A stretch of 64,000 bases of DNA from Flavobacterium rakeshii (GTDB taxonomy: Bacteria; Bacteroidota; Bacteroidia; Flavobacteriales; Flavobacteriaceae), in the NCBI RefSeq assembly GCF_009741375.1, contig NZ_WOWP01000054.1, positions 1-64,000 on the forward strand, written 5' to 3'. Each line of letters starts with the position of its first letter. Within the stretch, counting starts at the first letter, position 1. This document shows, one piece after another, positions 8,495-17,778 of the stretch. The position numbers and the translations under genes are program-made. The notes below the pieces were generated by a model. That model was not told where the DNA came from and searched no databases. It saw only the letters and a program-made list of their open reading frames with translations.

Positions 8495-9151
8495 TTATTC
8501 GTTTACTAAGGTTTTTAAAAAGTTGTTGTCGATTTCAGTAAAATCGTTGAAGTTAAATCGGGCTTCGTTCAGGATGTCTTTATGTCCTATGCCCACACTT
8601 ACCATATTTGCAATATTTGCAGCCTGTACACCCGCCACCGAATCTTCAAAAACGATGGAATCCTGTGCCGTTTTGCCCAGCAGTTGTGCTGCCCTTACAA
8701 AAACCTCTGGATCGGGCTTTGCATTGGTAACATCGTTACCGTCTACAATAGCGTCAAAATAATGCAGTATGTTTACCTTTTCCAGTATTGGCCTTGCATT
8801 TTTACTTGCAGAGCCCAATGCTATAAGCTGACCGTTTTCCTTTAAAAAATCAAGTACCGGCACTACCCCTTCCAAAATTTCATCTTCTTTCATATTGGTA
8901 ATGTACCCCAGGTAGTCCTCGTTTTTTTCTACAAGCCACTTATCCTTATCTTCCTGTGAGGCCTCAATGTTCCCTAAACCTAAAATGATTTCAAGGGAGC
9001 GCACGCGGCTCACACCCTTTAATAATTCGTTATGTTCGTGCGTAAAGTCAATACCCAGCTGTGCAGCTATTTTTTGCCAGGCTAAATAGTGGTATTTTGC
9101 AGTATCTACAATAACCCCGTCAAGGTCGAATATAAATGCTTTCTGCTTCAT
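8495..9151 (-). CDS. pgmB: Beta-phosphoglucomutase
   Basis: 218 residues, HAD superfamily with a helical cap. The nucleophile motif is FDLDGVIVDTAKYH (Asp9 and Asp11), the loop LGSASKN (about 107-113) holds the second-motif Ser, and DAKPDPEVF-type sequence (VTNAKPDPEVF) with EDSVAGVQAA supplies the lysine and Mg-binding acidic residues. It interconverts beta-glucose 1-phosphate and glucose 6-phosphate. Located between the MFS transporter (13 bases) and GH65 (1 base), which completes the phosphorolytic maltose route in one operon. Confidence 0.93.
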   Translation of the reverse strand: MKQKAFIFDLDGVIVDTAKYHYLAWQKIAAQLGIDFTHEHNELLKGVSRVRSLEIILGLGNIEASQEDKDKWLVEKNEDYLGYITNMKEDEILEGVVPVLDFLKENGQLIALGSASKNARPILEKVNILHYFDAIVDGNDVTNAKPDPEVFVRAAQLLGKTAQDSIVFEDSVAGVQAANIANMVSVGIGHKDILNEARFNFNDFTEIDNNFLKTLVNE

Positions 9152-9164
9152 TTAGTCTTTTCTG

Positions 9165-10523
9165 TTATAATATTTCTGAATTCGATTTTAGGTCGTCTAC
9201 GTCTTTTACCCTAAACACAAGCATTGCCGCTATAATAAGACTCACACCGCTTGTTACAATGGCAAAAATGGCATCGTTGTTATAAAGGTATTTAACCATA
9301 GGGCCGCCTATAAGGGCATTTATGATTTGAGGAATTACGATAAAGAAGTTGAATATCCCCATATAAACTCCCATTTTTAAAGGAGGTATGGATCCTGCCA
9401 GTATTGCATAAGGCATAGCCAGTATACTGGCCCATGCAATACCTACACCTATCATTGGGAGTATGGCCCAATACTCATCTGAAACAAAGTAGATGGAGAT
9501 AAGGGAAATCCCTCCAATAATTAGAGAAATGGTATGAGTTAGTTTTCTTCCTATATTTCTGGCTATTACAGGTAATGCAAAAGCAAAAATACCAGCCACC
9601 AGATTGTATACTCCAAAAAGCACCCCTACCCAGTCTCCGGCATCATTGTATGCCTGGCTTGAGGTATCATCAATTGCCAGTCCGTAAATATGATGGGCAA
9701 TTGCAGGAGTGGTAAACACCCACATGCCAAAAAGCCCGAACCATGAGAAAAACTGTACCCAGCTTAACTGTCGCATGGTAACCGGCATATGCCTAAAGTC
9801 TGTAAAGATGTCTGTAAGCTTTGGTTTGTTAACCGGTGCAGGGATTTCATTTGCAGGGTCTTCAAAGGCTTTCAGTTCTTGGGGAGTATATTCTTTGGTT
9901 GTAGCAACAGTTATAATTATCGTTAATACAAGTATGGCTGCCCCTATAATAAAAGAAAGGGTTAGGTTTAAAGGCACCCCATTATTAACCGACTCATTTG
10001 AAACTCCAAACCAGTTTGTTAACGCATAAGGCAACCACGAACCTATAACAGCACCAAAACCTATAAGTACTGTTTGCATACTAAAACCTAATGTTCTTTG
10101 GTCTGTATGCAGGTTATCGGCAATAAGGGCCCTAAAAGGCTCCATAGCAATATTAAAGGAGGCATCCATAATCATGAGCATACCTGCCCCAACCCATAAT
10201 GTGGGGAAAACTGCTGTAAAAATATCTGCCTGTGGCATTAATATTAAACCTACCGAAGCAAGTACTGCTCCTACAAGGAAGAATGGTCTTCTCCTGCCCA
10301 GCTTTGTCCATGTATTATCGCTGTAGTGACCTACTATAGGCTGTACGATTAACCCCATAAGCGGAGCTACAATCCAAAACCAGGAAAGCTCGTGCACCTC
10401 GGCACCAAATGTTTGGAGAATACGGCTGGCAAAGCCATTTTGCAGGGCAAAACCCATTTGTATTCCCAGGAAACCGAAACTCATGTTCCATATTTCCCAG
10501 AAACCTAATTTACGCTTTTCCAT
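9165..10523 (-). CDS. MFS sugar transporter (SLC45-like, probable maltose importer)
   Basis: 452 residues with about 12 hydrophobic segments. The motif GHYSDNTWTKLGRRRPFFLVG (near residues 65-85) is characteristic of the GPH/SLC45-type cation-coupled sugar porters. No signal peptide; inner-membrane protein. As first gene of the operon with pgmB and GH65 it is the likely route for maltose or short maltodextrins from periplasm to cytoplasm. Its ATG overlaps the stop codon of a six-codon upstream frame (TAATG at 10521-10525). An exact promoter and a structured leader precede it. Substrate assignment is inferred from context. Confidence 0.88.
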   Translation of the reverse strand: MEKRKLGFWEIWNMSFGFLGIQMGFALQNGFASRILQTFGAEVHELSWFWIVAPLMGLIVQPIVGHYSDNTWTKLGRRRPFFLVGAVLASVGLILMPQADIFTAVFPTLWVGAGMLMIMDASFNIAMEPFRALIADNLHTDQRTLGFSMQTVLIGFGAVIGSWLPYALTNWFGVSNESVNNGVPLNLTLSFIIGAAILVLTIIITVATTKEYTPQELKAFEDPANEIPAPVNKPKLTDIFTDFRHMPVTMRQLSWVQFFSWFGLFGMWVFTTPAIAHHIYGLAIDDTSSQAYNDAGDWVGVLFGVYNLVAGIFAFALPVIARNIGRKLTHTISLIIGGISLISIYFVSDEYWAILPMIGVGIAWASILAMPYAILAGSIPPLKMGVYMGIFNFFIVIPQIINALIGGPMVKYLYNNDAIFAIVTSGVSLIIAAMLVFRVKDVDDLKSNSEIL

Positions 10524-10543
10524 TATCGTAATTTAAAATTCAT
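10523..10543 (-). other. Six-codon upstream ORF coupled to the MFS gene
   Basis: Minus-strand ATG at 10543 encodes MNFKLR and stops with TAA at 10523-10525, sharing one base with the transporter ATG (TAATG). Such overlap allows re-initiation. Whether it is translated is unknown. Confidence 0.3.
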
Positions 10544-10548
10544 AATAC

Positions 10549-10610
10549 GATAAGCGCGTAGCTTATCAAAACTTACTTTTTGTTGCGAAGTGAAGTATAA
10601 GCTTTGATAA
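10549..10610 (-). promoter_or_regulatory. Structured 5' leader of the maltose operon with competing hairpins
   Basis: In the predicted transcript TTATCAAA (10610-10603) can pair with TTTGATAA (10570-10563). The latter overlaps GATAAGC (10567-10561), which pairs perfectly with GCTTATC (10555-10549) around TACGC. The two hairpins cannot form together, an arrangement seen in attenuators. No U-run follows either one, so control would more likely act on translation. Inference from sequence only. Confidence 0.4.
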
Positions 10611-10617
10611 TCAGTGA

Positions 10618-10645
10618 CAAATATATAGCATTTTTAATGTACAAA
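10618..10645 (-). promoter_or_regulatory. Promoter of the MFS-pgmB-GH65-GH13 operon
   Basis: Minus strand: TTTG (10645-10642), 16-base spacer, TATATTTG (10625-10618), an exact TAnnTTTG -7 element. Transcription would begin near 10612, giving a leader of about 90 bases. Confidence 0.75.
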
Positions 10646-10727
10646 TGCCGTTTTAAATATTAATTTTTTTATTGAATAGTGTAAAATTAAAAAAATAAAT
10701 GATTGAAATACAACCAGATAAACAAAA

Positions 10728-11750
10728 CTACAACGTTGGCGTAGATTCTCTTTCCACCAGGTGTGTTTCTATAACTTCGGTGCGGTAATGCTCGTCTTCT
10801 TCCTCCATTTCAAGTCGGTCAATAAGCATTTTTGCAGCGCTTCTGCCCATCTTTATACCGTTTTGGCTAACAGTTGTAATAGCCGGGCTGGAGAACTGCG
10901 AAATAATACCATCGGTAAACCCTATTACCGAAAGATCATCAGGTACATTAACCCCCATTTTAGCTGCCATTTTTATACAGGTTACGGCAAACAGCTCGTT
11001 AACCGCAAATATGGCATCGGGCTTTTGTTCTTCCAGAAGTCGTTCTATTTTAACCGAGCAGTTGTCTATATCTTCTATCTTAACAATCATGTCCTCTTCG
11101 GCCATCATATTATTATCCCTAAGGGCTTTAAGATAACCTTCGGTTCTTAGCTTGCCTACACTCACATAGTCTACCGTGGTAACAAGGGCTACTTTTTTAA
11201 ATCCTTTATTAATAAGGTAGTCTACCGCTTCATAAGCCGCCATTTGGTCGTCTATAATTACCTTATCACAAAAAACATCGTTAGTAATTCTGTCAAACAT
11301 TACTACAGGCATTCCCTGGTTAATAACCTCTACTATGTGGTGAAAATCCTTTTTAAGCTGGGTTTCCTTTGAGAGCGACATAATAAAACCGTCTATACTC
11401 CCCGTAGCAAGCATTTCCATGTTGATTACCTCCTTATCAAACGACTCATCCGAAAGACACACAATTACATTATATCCGTTTTCGTTTGCCACCTGCTCTA
11501 TACCGCTAATAACAGTAGCAAAAAAGTGATGTACAATTTCCGGTATTATAATGCCAATGGTCTTCGTTTTCTTGTTTTTAAGACTTAGGGCAATATTATT
11601 AGGCTTGTAATTATATAGTTTCGCAAATGCCTGAACCTTTTGCTTTGTATCTTCACTAATTTCAGGACTGTTTCTCAGCGATTTAGACACTGTAGAGATA
11701 GATACATCCAGTTCCCTTGCAATTTGCTTTAGAGTGACTTTTCTTTTCAT
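10728..11750 (-). CDS. LacI-family transcriptional regulator of the starch/maltose locus
   Basis: Start taken at 11750 (MKRKVTLKQIARELDVSIS) because the LacI helix-turn-helix always begins within the first residues; the longer frame to 11819 adds an unlikely tail. 340 residues. The HTH and hinge region are VTLKQIARELDVSISTVSKS (residues 5-24) and the hinge near YKPNNIALSLK. A periplasmic-binding-protein-like sensor domain follows (KTIGIIIPEIVHHFF onward) and would bind a sugar effector. It sits between the two divergent arms, and two LacI-type palindromes lie upstream of susC, so it very likely controls at least that arm. Activator or repressor cannot be told. Confidence 0.9.
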   Translation of the reverse strand: MKRKVTLKQIARELDVSISTVSKSLRNSPEISEDTKQKVQAFAKLYNYKPNNIALSLKNKKTKTIGIIIPEIVHHFFATVISGIEQVANENGYNVIVCLSDESFDKEVINMEMLATGSIDGFIMSLSKETQLKKDFHHIVEVINQGMPVVMFDRITNDVFCDKVIIDDQMAAYEAVDYLINKGFKKVALVTTVDYVSVGKLRTEGYLKALRDNNMMAEEDMIVKIEDIDNCSVKIERLLEEQKPDAIFAVNELFAVTCIKMAAKMGVNVPDDLSVIGFTDGIISQFSSPAITTVSQNGIKMGRSAAKMLIDRLEMEEEDEHYRTEVIETHLVERESTPTL

Positions 11751-11852
11751 TTCGTCGATAAAAAATAACTTTTCGTAACTAAAGGTAGTTTTAATTTTTA
11801 TTAGTCGCAATATTTCCACCTAAATATTGTAAATTAAAGAAAGTTTTCAACA

Positions 11853-11866
11853 CGCAAACGTTTTCG
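11853..11866. promoter_or_regulatory. LacI-type operator 1
   Basis: CGCAAACGTTTTCG is a 14-base palindrome centred on the CpG step with one mismatched pair, the classical form of LacI/GalR-family sites. It lies between lacI-type gene and susC. Confidence 0.65.
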
Positions 11867-11880
11867 GTAGGGTGTAATTA

Positions 11881-11894
11881 CGAAAACGTTTTTT
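11881..11894. promoter_or_regulatory. LacI-type operator 2
   Basis: CGAAAACGTTTTTT shares the AAACGTTT core of operator 1. The two centres are 28 bases apart, a little under three helical turns. Confidence 0.6.
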
Positions 11895-11911
11895 TATGAG
11901 GAGATTTTACA

Positions 11912-11919
11912 TAATTTTA
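11912..11919 (+). promoter_or_regulatory. Probable -7 element of the susCDE operon
   Basis: TAATTTTA matches TAnnTTTG in seven of eight positions and would start transcription near 11925, leaving about 50 bases of leader. The two operator palindromes would then lie near -40 and -65. Confidence 0.35.
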
Positions 11920-11976
11920 ACATACGAAGTGAATTATAAGCAAAAACAAAACACAAAATTAACCCAAACAAATTGT

Positions 11977-14900
11977 ATGAGAACAACGTATAAAAAGTTA
12001 TTGCTTTTATTACTACTGTTACCATTTAGCGTGCTGGCTCAGAGCACCTTATCGGGAACTGTAAGTGATAGTGCAACCGGGGAACCTCTCCCTGGAGTTA
12101 ATGTAATTGTTGAGGGTACAACTAACGGTGTCGCAACAAACATAGACGGTAAATATTCGCTGTCTGATGTTAAGAGCGGAGACATTATTGTATTCAGCTT
12201 TATCGGTTATGCCGATCAGGTTATACAATACAACGGAGAAGCGACCTTAAATGTTGTATTACAGGAAGATTCCACTCAACTTGAAGAGGTAGTAGTTATA
12301 GGTTATGGTACTACTACTAAAAAAGATGCTACAGGTGCTTTAACCACTGTAACTTCAAAAGACTTTACAAAAGGAGCCGTTATGAGTTCTGACCAGCTTA
12401 TTGTTGGTAAAGCTCCGGGTGTAAGAATTACAAATGCAGGTGGTGCGCCGGATTCGGCACCAAACATCAGGATTAGGGGCGGAAGTTCGCTTTCGGCAAA
12501 CAACAACCCTCTTATCATTATAGATGGTATACCTATTGATAACGTTAACCCTGCAGGTGTAAATAACCCTTTATCATTGGTTAACCCTAACGATGTAGAA
12601 TCGTTTACCATACTTAAAGATGCTTCGGCAACTGCTATTTATGGTTCAAGGGCTTCTAACGGTGTAATTATCATTACTACTAAAAAAGGTACTTCGGGAG
12701 CACCTAAATTCAATTATTCATCGTATGTAGCTATAGGTAAAGCTAATGACCTTGTTAATATGATGGACAGTGCTTCTTTCGTTAGATTTATTCAGGAATA
12801 CCATCCTGATTTCACTAACTACCTTGGTGTGGACGACCCTACTACCGATGCGGTAGATGATCCAAATACTGCTGCTATTGAAGGACGCAGAATATATGAC
12901 ACTAACTGGCAGAAAGAGATTTTAAGAACCTCTATCTCTACAGATCATAACTTTAGCGCAACCGCTAATCTTTTCGGGAAAGTACCTTTTAGAGGATCTG
13001 TAGGTTATACCAAAAATGAAGGGGTAGTTAAAACAAATGATTACGAGCGTTATACTACATCTTTAAAATTCAGTCCTACTTTTTTTGATGATCACTTAAA
13101 AGTAGATGTTAATGCTAAAGGTTTCTGGATTGACAAAAACACTGTAGATGAAGGTGGCGCTATAGGTGGTGCCCTTAACATGGATCCTACAAAACCAATT
13201 TATGCCGACAGTGACGTAAACAACTTTGGCGGATACTACCAAAACACTACTGATCGTGAAGATTCTAACCCTTATGATTTTGACGGACAATACAATCCCG
13301 TAAATCTTTTACAGGAAAGAAGAAGACCGGAGGTGGTTAACAAGTTTATTGGTAACGCACAGTTTGATTACAAAATGCACTTTTTACCTGAGTTAAGAGC
13401 AATTGTGAACTTAGGTGCAGAGGCATCGAGAGCAAAAATACTGGAACAGTACAGCGACTATGCATTTGCTACATATCAATATGACAACGATAACAGTGCT
13501 TTCATATTTAACCCTGGTGTTAACTACAGGGAGACACAACATATAACGAACAAAACTTTAGACTCTTATCTTGCCTATACTAAAAACTTCTCTGGTTTTT
13601 TAACCCGAGTTGATGCTCAGGCCGGATACTCTTACCAAAGTTTTGTGAACGATGGCTACAAAACACTTTACCAATACAATACCCAAACAGGTATTAGAGA
13701 GGTAAAAGAAAATGAGGCTAACCCTCAAAACAGGTATTACAACAAAATGGTTTTACAATCATTTTTTGGCCGTGCTAATGTTGACTTATTAGACAAATAC
13801 CTTTTCACATTCACATTAAGAGCAGACGGATCATCTCTTTTCCGTGAAGACAAGCGTTGGGGCTACTTCCCTGCTGTAGGTGCAGCATGGAGAATTACCG
13901 ATGAGTCTTTCCTTAAAAATAACAAAACCATTAAAAATCTTAAACTTCGTTTAGGTTATGGTATTACAGGTCAGCAGGATATTACAGGCATTGGAGGTTT
14001 TTACCCTAGTTCGGCTATTTTTAGTCCTGGTGATACAAACAGCCAGTACCTACCGGGCACAATAACTTACAGCGCAAACCCTTTTAATGATCAGTTAACA
14101 TGGGAAAAAACTACTACTTATAATATTGGTTTAGATTTTGATCTGTTTAACAACAGCCTTATTTCGGGTAGTTTAGAATTATATCAAAGAAATACCGACG
14201 ATCTTCTTGTACAATCTTCTGTACCTCCGGGACAGTATCTTACTAACGAGATTACACAAAACGTAGGCTCTATGGAGAACAAAGGTGCAGAATTTGCTTT
14301 AACAGTAAGACCAATTGTAACTCAGGACTTCACATGGGAAGTATCGGGTAACTTTGCCTACAATATTGGTAAGGTAACAGACCTTAAGGATTTAGAAAGG
14401 ATAGATGCTACAGAATCTGGTTTACCGGTACAAACAGGTGCAAGAATGGCACGTCACGCAGTAGGTGAACAACCATACTCTGCATGGGTGTTTGAGCAGC
14501 TTTATGATGCATCAGGAAACCCTATTGTTGGTGCCTTTAAAGACCGTAACGGTGATGGTGTAATCACTAATGATGACAGATATTATAAAGCATTAAGACC
14601 TAACTGGACTTATGGTTTCAGCACTAACTTTACCTACAAAAACCTAGACTTTTCAGCTAGTTTCCACGGACAGGCAGACGGACAGGTTTACAACTCTGCT
14701 AAACTTGTAGGGGGATGGGTAGACAGAGCACTGCCTAACAACACTAATAGTCTTAACAATGTAATTAACTTTTATGAAGGTGCCGCAGATCCAAACTTCA
14801 GAACCATTAGAGGTAATATTCCGTTATCAGACTACTACCTTGAAAATGCAAGTTTCCTGAGATGTGATAACATCACAGTAGGTTACCGTATTAACAACTT

Positions 14901-15063
14901 AATAAAAGACGGACAGGGATCATTAAGACTTTATGCAGCTGTTAACAACGCATTCCTTATTACTAACTACTCAGGTCAGGATCCGGAGAACTTTAATGCA
15001 ATTGATAACAATTTCTATCCGAGACCAAGAATTTACAGCGTAGGCTTAAATTTTGACTTCTAA
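11977..15063 (+). CDS. susC: SusC-like TonB-dependent outer-membrane transporter
   Basis: Start placed at 11977 (MRTTYKKLLLL) so that the signal peptide is N-terminal; the frame is open from 11896. 1028 residues. After the signal (cut near LAQ-STLSG) comes a carboxypeptidase-D-like domain (LSGTVSDSATGEPLPGVNV), then the SusC hallmark LEEVVVIGYGT (TonB box region), a plug with GSRASNGVIIITTKKG, and a 22-strand barrel ending in VGLNFDF with terminal Phe. It should import maltooligosaccharides across the outer membrane with SusD, powered by TonB. First gene of susC-susD-susE. Regulated by the LacI-type protein, judging from the operators upstream. Confidence 0.95.
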   Translation: MRTTYKKLLLLLLLLPFSVLAQSTLSGTVSDSATGEPLPGVNVIVEGTTNGVATNIDGKYSLSDVKSGDIIVFSFIGYADQVIQYNGEATLNVVLQEDSTQLEEVVVIGYGTTTKKDATGALTTVTSKDFTKGAVMSSDQLIVGKAPGVRITNAGGAPDSAPNIRIRGGSSLSANNNPLIIIDGIPIDNVNPAGVNNPLSLVNPNDVESFTILKDASATAIYGSRASNGVIIITTKKGTSGAPKFNYSSYVAIGKANDLVNMMDSASFVRFIQEYHPDFTNYLGVDDPTTDAVDDPNTAAIEGRRIYDTNWQKEILRTSISTDHNFSATANLFGKVPFRGSVGYTKNEGVVKTNDYERYTTSLKFSPTFFDDHLKVDVNAKGFWIDKNTVDEGGAIGGALNMDPTKPIYADSDVNNFGGYYQNTTDREDSNPYDFDGQYNPVNLLQERRRPEVVNKFIGNAQFDYKMHFLPELRAIVNLGAEASRAKILEQYSDYAFATYQYDNDNSAFIFNPGVNYRETQHITNKTLDSYLAYTKNFSGFLTRVDAQAGYSYQSFVNDGYKTLYQYNTQTGIREVKENEANPQNRYYNKMVLQSFFGRANVDLLDKYLFTFTLRADGSSLFREDKRWGYFPAVGAAWRITDESFLKNNKTIKNLKLRLGYGITGQQDITGIGGFYPSSAIFSPGDTNSQYLPGTITYSANPFNDQLTWEKTTTYNIGLDFDLFNNSLISGSLELYQRNTDDLLVQSSVPPGQYLTNEITQNVGSMENKGAEFALTVRPIVTQDFTWEVSGNFAYNIGKVTDLKDLERIDATESGLPVQTGARMARHAVGEQPYSAWVFEQLYDASGNPIVGAFKDRNGDGVITNDDRYYKALRPNWTYGFSTNFTYKNLDFSASFHGQADGQVYNSAKLVGGWVDRALPNNTNSLNNVINFYEGAADPNFRTIRGNIPLSDYYLENASFLRCDNITVGYRINNLIKDGQGSLRLYAAVNNAFLITNYSGQDPENFNAIDNNFYPRPRIYSVGLNFDF

Positions 15064-15077
15064 TCAAAAAAATTATT

Positions 15078-16631
15078 ATGAACATGAGAAAACTAAATAA
15101 AAAGATAATTCTTGGAATGAGTGCCATGGTACTGCTATTCTCTTCATGTACAGATGATTTGAATACAGAGCCTAAGGTAGAATTATCTATAGAGAACCTG
15201 CTGGCAAAAGACCCTGACGCTATAGAAGGACTACTGTCTAAAATGTATGGTACCTTTGCCCTTTCGGGACCTAACGGACCGGGAAGTTCTGATATTTTAG
15301 GACCAGACCCTGGTGAGACAGCTTTCCTTAGAGGCATTATAAACCTTCAGGACTTTACTGCCGACGATATGAAAAACCGTTGGGGTGATGATGGTCTTGA
15401 TCAGTTAACCACTACTTCTAATTGGGACCCTAACAACAAATTCTTTAAATACCTTTACGACAGGGTATATTACATAGTACCACAAACTACAAACATCATC
15501 AAAATACTTGATGGTGTGGATGTAGAAAACGAAACACAAATTGTAGGAGAGCTACGTTTTATACGATCGTTAGCTTATTACTACATGATAGACTGTTTTG
15601 GTAAAGGTGTTATTGTAAATGAAACCAACTATGGGGAAACTACTCCGCTAAACGAATCTACAAGAACTGAATTATTTGAATTTGTAGAACAGGAATTATT
15701 ATCTATTGAGGATATAATCCCCGAAACTAACAGCTATGGCAGAGCAAATAAAGCTACTGTACAAATGCTTTTAGCTAAACTTTACCTTAATGCCGAAGTT
15801 TATACCGGCACACAACGTTATGACGATGCACTTACTTACACTGTAAAAGTTATTGATGCAGGTTACACTCTTGCTCCTAACTTTGTAAGCCTGTTCTCTG
15901 CTGATAACGACAATAATACAGAGATAATTTTCCCTTTAATTGCCGATGCTGTATCTAGCCAGAGTTATGGTAACACTACTTATATAGTAAACGGTTCTCT
16001 TAGTACAGAGACTATGAACATACTTGATTTTGGAGCTACCGATGCCTGGACAGGACACAGGGCTACAAAAGCATGGTATGGTCTTTACGAAGATCTTGAA
16101 ACATCACCAGATGACAGAGCAAAACTGTTCTGGACAGAAGGTCATAACTATGAAATGGAAGATTATAAGGCTTGGGCAGACGGTTATCCGTCAATTAAGT
16201 TCAGGAATACAAACTTTAACGGTTCATCAACAGCCACAAGCTTTTCAAGTACTGATTTCCCGTTATTTAGACTTGCCGATGCTTACCTGATGTATGCCGA
16301 GTGTACATTAAGAGGTGCTGCAGGAGGTTCTGCCAGCCAGGCTTTAACTTACGTTAACCAAGTAAGAGAGCGTTCGCACGCTACTGCAATATCTGCAGGA
16401 GAACTAGACCTTGATTTCATTCTTGACGAAAGAGCAAGAGAGCTTAACCTTGAAGGACACAGAAGAACAGACCTTATCCGTTTTGGCAAATTCACAGGAG
16501 GTTCTTACCTGTGGCCTTGGAAGGGGAACACACTAAACGGTACATCTATACCGTCTACATATAAGCTGTTCCCTATTCCGCAAAGTGCCCTACAGGCAAA
16601 CGTTAACCTAACACAAAACCCAGGCTACTAA
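15078..16631 (+). CDS. susD: SusD-like starch-binding lipoprotein
   Basis: 517 residues, 14 bases after susC. A lipoprotein signal ends at a Cys in LLFSSCTDDLNTEP (about residue 23), followed by the usual SusD opening. The body is the helical RagB/SusD fold, with the typical C-terminal features FPLFRLADAYLMYAE, LTYVNQVRERS, ILDERARELNLEGHRRTDLIRFGKF and the ending LTQNPGY. It sits on the SusC barrel as a lid and captures oligosaccharides outside the cell. The second Met (15084) is an equally good start. Confidence 0.95.
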   Translation: MNMRKLNKKIILGMSAMVLLFSSCTDDLNTEPKVELSIENLLAKDPDAIEGLLSKMYGTFALSGPNGPGSSDILGPDPGETAFLRGIINLQDFTADDMKNRWGDDGLDQLTTTSNWDPNNKFFKYLYDRVYYIVPQTTNIIKILDGVDVENETQIVGELRFIRSLAYYYMIDCFGKGVIVNETNYGETTPLNESTRTELFEFVEQELLSIEDIIPETNSYGRANKATVQMLLAKLYLNAEVYTGTQRYDDALTYTVKVIDAGYTLAPNFVSLFSADNDNNTEIIFPLIADAVSSQSYGNTTYIVNGSLSTETMNILDFGATDAWTGHRATKAWYGLYEDLETSPDDRAKLFWTEGHNYEMEDYKAWADGYPSIKFRNTNFNGSSTATSFSSTDFPLFRLADAYLMYAECTLRGAAGGSASQALTYVNQVRERSHATAISAGELDLDFILDERARELNLEGHRRTDLIRFGKFTGGSYLWPWKGNTLNGTSIPSTYKLFPIPQSALQANVNLTQNPGY

Positions 16632-16638
16632 TTTAAAA

Positions 16639-17733
16639 ATGACCACGATGAAAAAAATATTTAACTTTTCTGTCCTTGCTTTATTATTCATGTCGGTACT
16701 GTCATGTTCAAGCGATGATGATATTACGATTGTTGAATCAGACTCTGCTCCGGTACTTATCTCTCCAGAAGACGGCAGCAGTATAGTACTGTCTCCTGAC
16801 TTAAGTGATAACCCTGCTCTTACCCTTGTATGGGATCACAGTGTTTACACTGTTGACACAGAAATAGATTATACTATCGAAATGGCTGTCGCAGAAACTG
16901 ATTTTGCTAGTCCTACTATAGCAGGTACAACCACAACTCATGTTTACAGTTTAAATGTAGAAGAGCTAAACACTGTAGCCAGCAATTTAGAACTAACCCC
17001 TTTTGAATCATCTGCTGTAGAGGTTAGAATAGTATCTTCACTAGGAGACAACGGTGATTTGGCCATGATTTCAAATGTAATAACAATTAACATCACTCCT
17101 TATACTACAGAAAGCCCTAAACTATGGATTCCAGGCGGTTATCAACCTACAAGTGGTTATGGACCGGATGCTTTCACTCATTCTACGGCTCCAACATTGA
17201 GCGCTGTTGCATATGGTGATGTGGATTTTGAAGGATACATGTACATTGCAAATGATATTACCAACCCGGACAATGGATTTAAATTCAGTTCACAAGCTAA
17301 CTGGGACGGAACAAACTACGGACAGGGTACTGCTGATGGTGAACTATCATCAGATGGTGGTGCAGCTAACCTTGTTGCAGACGCAGGATACTACCTTGTT
17401 AAAGTAAACACTGATGCTCTTACTTACAGTTTAACTCCTGCTGAGTGGGGTGTTGTAGGCTATGCAACAACAGGAAATGATGACGGATGGAACAACAGTA
17501 CACCTATGACATACAATATAGATAATAAAGTATGGGAAACGACTATTACATTATCTGACGGTGAGTTTAAATTTAGAGCTAACAATGCCTGGGATATTAA
17601 TCTAGGTGCAGGTGGAAGTGAAAATAATCTTTCTTATGGAGGGGATAACATTACTGCTACTGCCGGAACCTATAAGATAACTCTGGATTTAAGCAATCCA
17701 AGAAACTACACTTATACTATTGAACTTCAATAA
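16639..17733 (+). CDS. SusE/SusF-like starch-binding lipoprotein
   Basis: 364 residues, 7 bases after susD. The start could also be Met4 at 16648 (MKKIFNFSVLALL). A lipoprotein signal ends in LLFMSVLSCSSDDD. Next is a SusE-type beta domain (APVLISPEDGSSIVLS..., about 35-150), then two related starch-binding modules: the first from about LWIPGGYQPTSGYGPDAF, the second from EWGVVGYATTGNDDGWNN with DGEFKFRANNAWDINLG. SusE and SusF proteins present several such modules at the cell surface to hold starch. One or two modules fewer than Bacteroides SusF. A strong terminator follows the stop. Confidence 0.9.
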   Translation: MTTMKKIFNFSVLALLFMSVLSCSSDDDITIVESDSAPVLISPEDGSSIVLSPDLSDNPALTLVWDHSVYTVDTEIDYTIEMAVAETDFASPTIAGTTTTHVYSLNVEELNTVASNLELTPFESSAVEVRIVSSLGDNGDLAMISNVITINITPYTTESPKLWIPGGYQPTSGYGPDAFTHSTAPTLSAVAYGDVDFEGYMYIANDITNPDNGFKFSSQANWDGTNYGQGTADGELSSDGGAANLVADAGYYLVKVNTDALTYSLTPAEWGVVGYATTGNDDGWNNSTPMTYNIDNKVWETTITLSDGEFKFRANNAWDINLGAGGSENNLSYGGDNITATAGTYKITLDLSNPRNYTYTIELQ

Positions 17734-17740
17734 AACATAA

Positions 17741-17764
17741 AAGGGCTGTTTTCACAGCCCTTTT
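17741..17764 (+). terminator. Terminator after susE
   Basis: AAGGGCTGT (17741-17749) pairs with ACAGCCCTT (17754-17762) around TTTC, followed by T residues. It lies 16 bases ahead of the large amylase start, so that gene depends on read-through or an unseen promoter. Confidence 0.85.
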
Positions 17765-17778
17765 TATCTTTTTATAAT

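Noticed and set aside
10728..11819. Extended N-terminus of the LacI regulator (Met at 11819)
   Set aside because: LacI proteins begin at their helix-turn-helix; Met at 11750 fits exactly.
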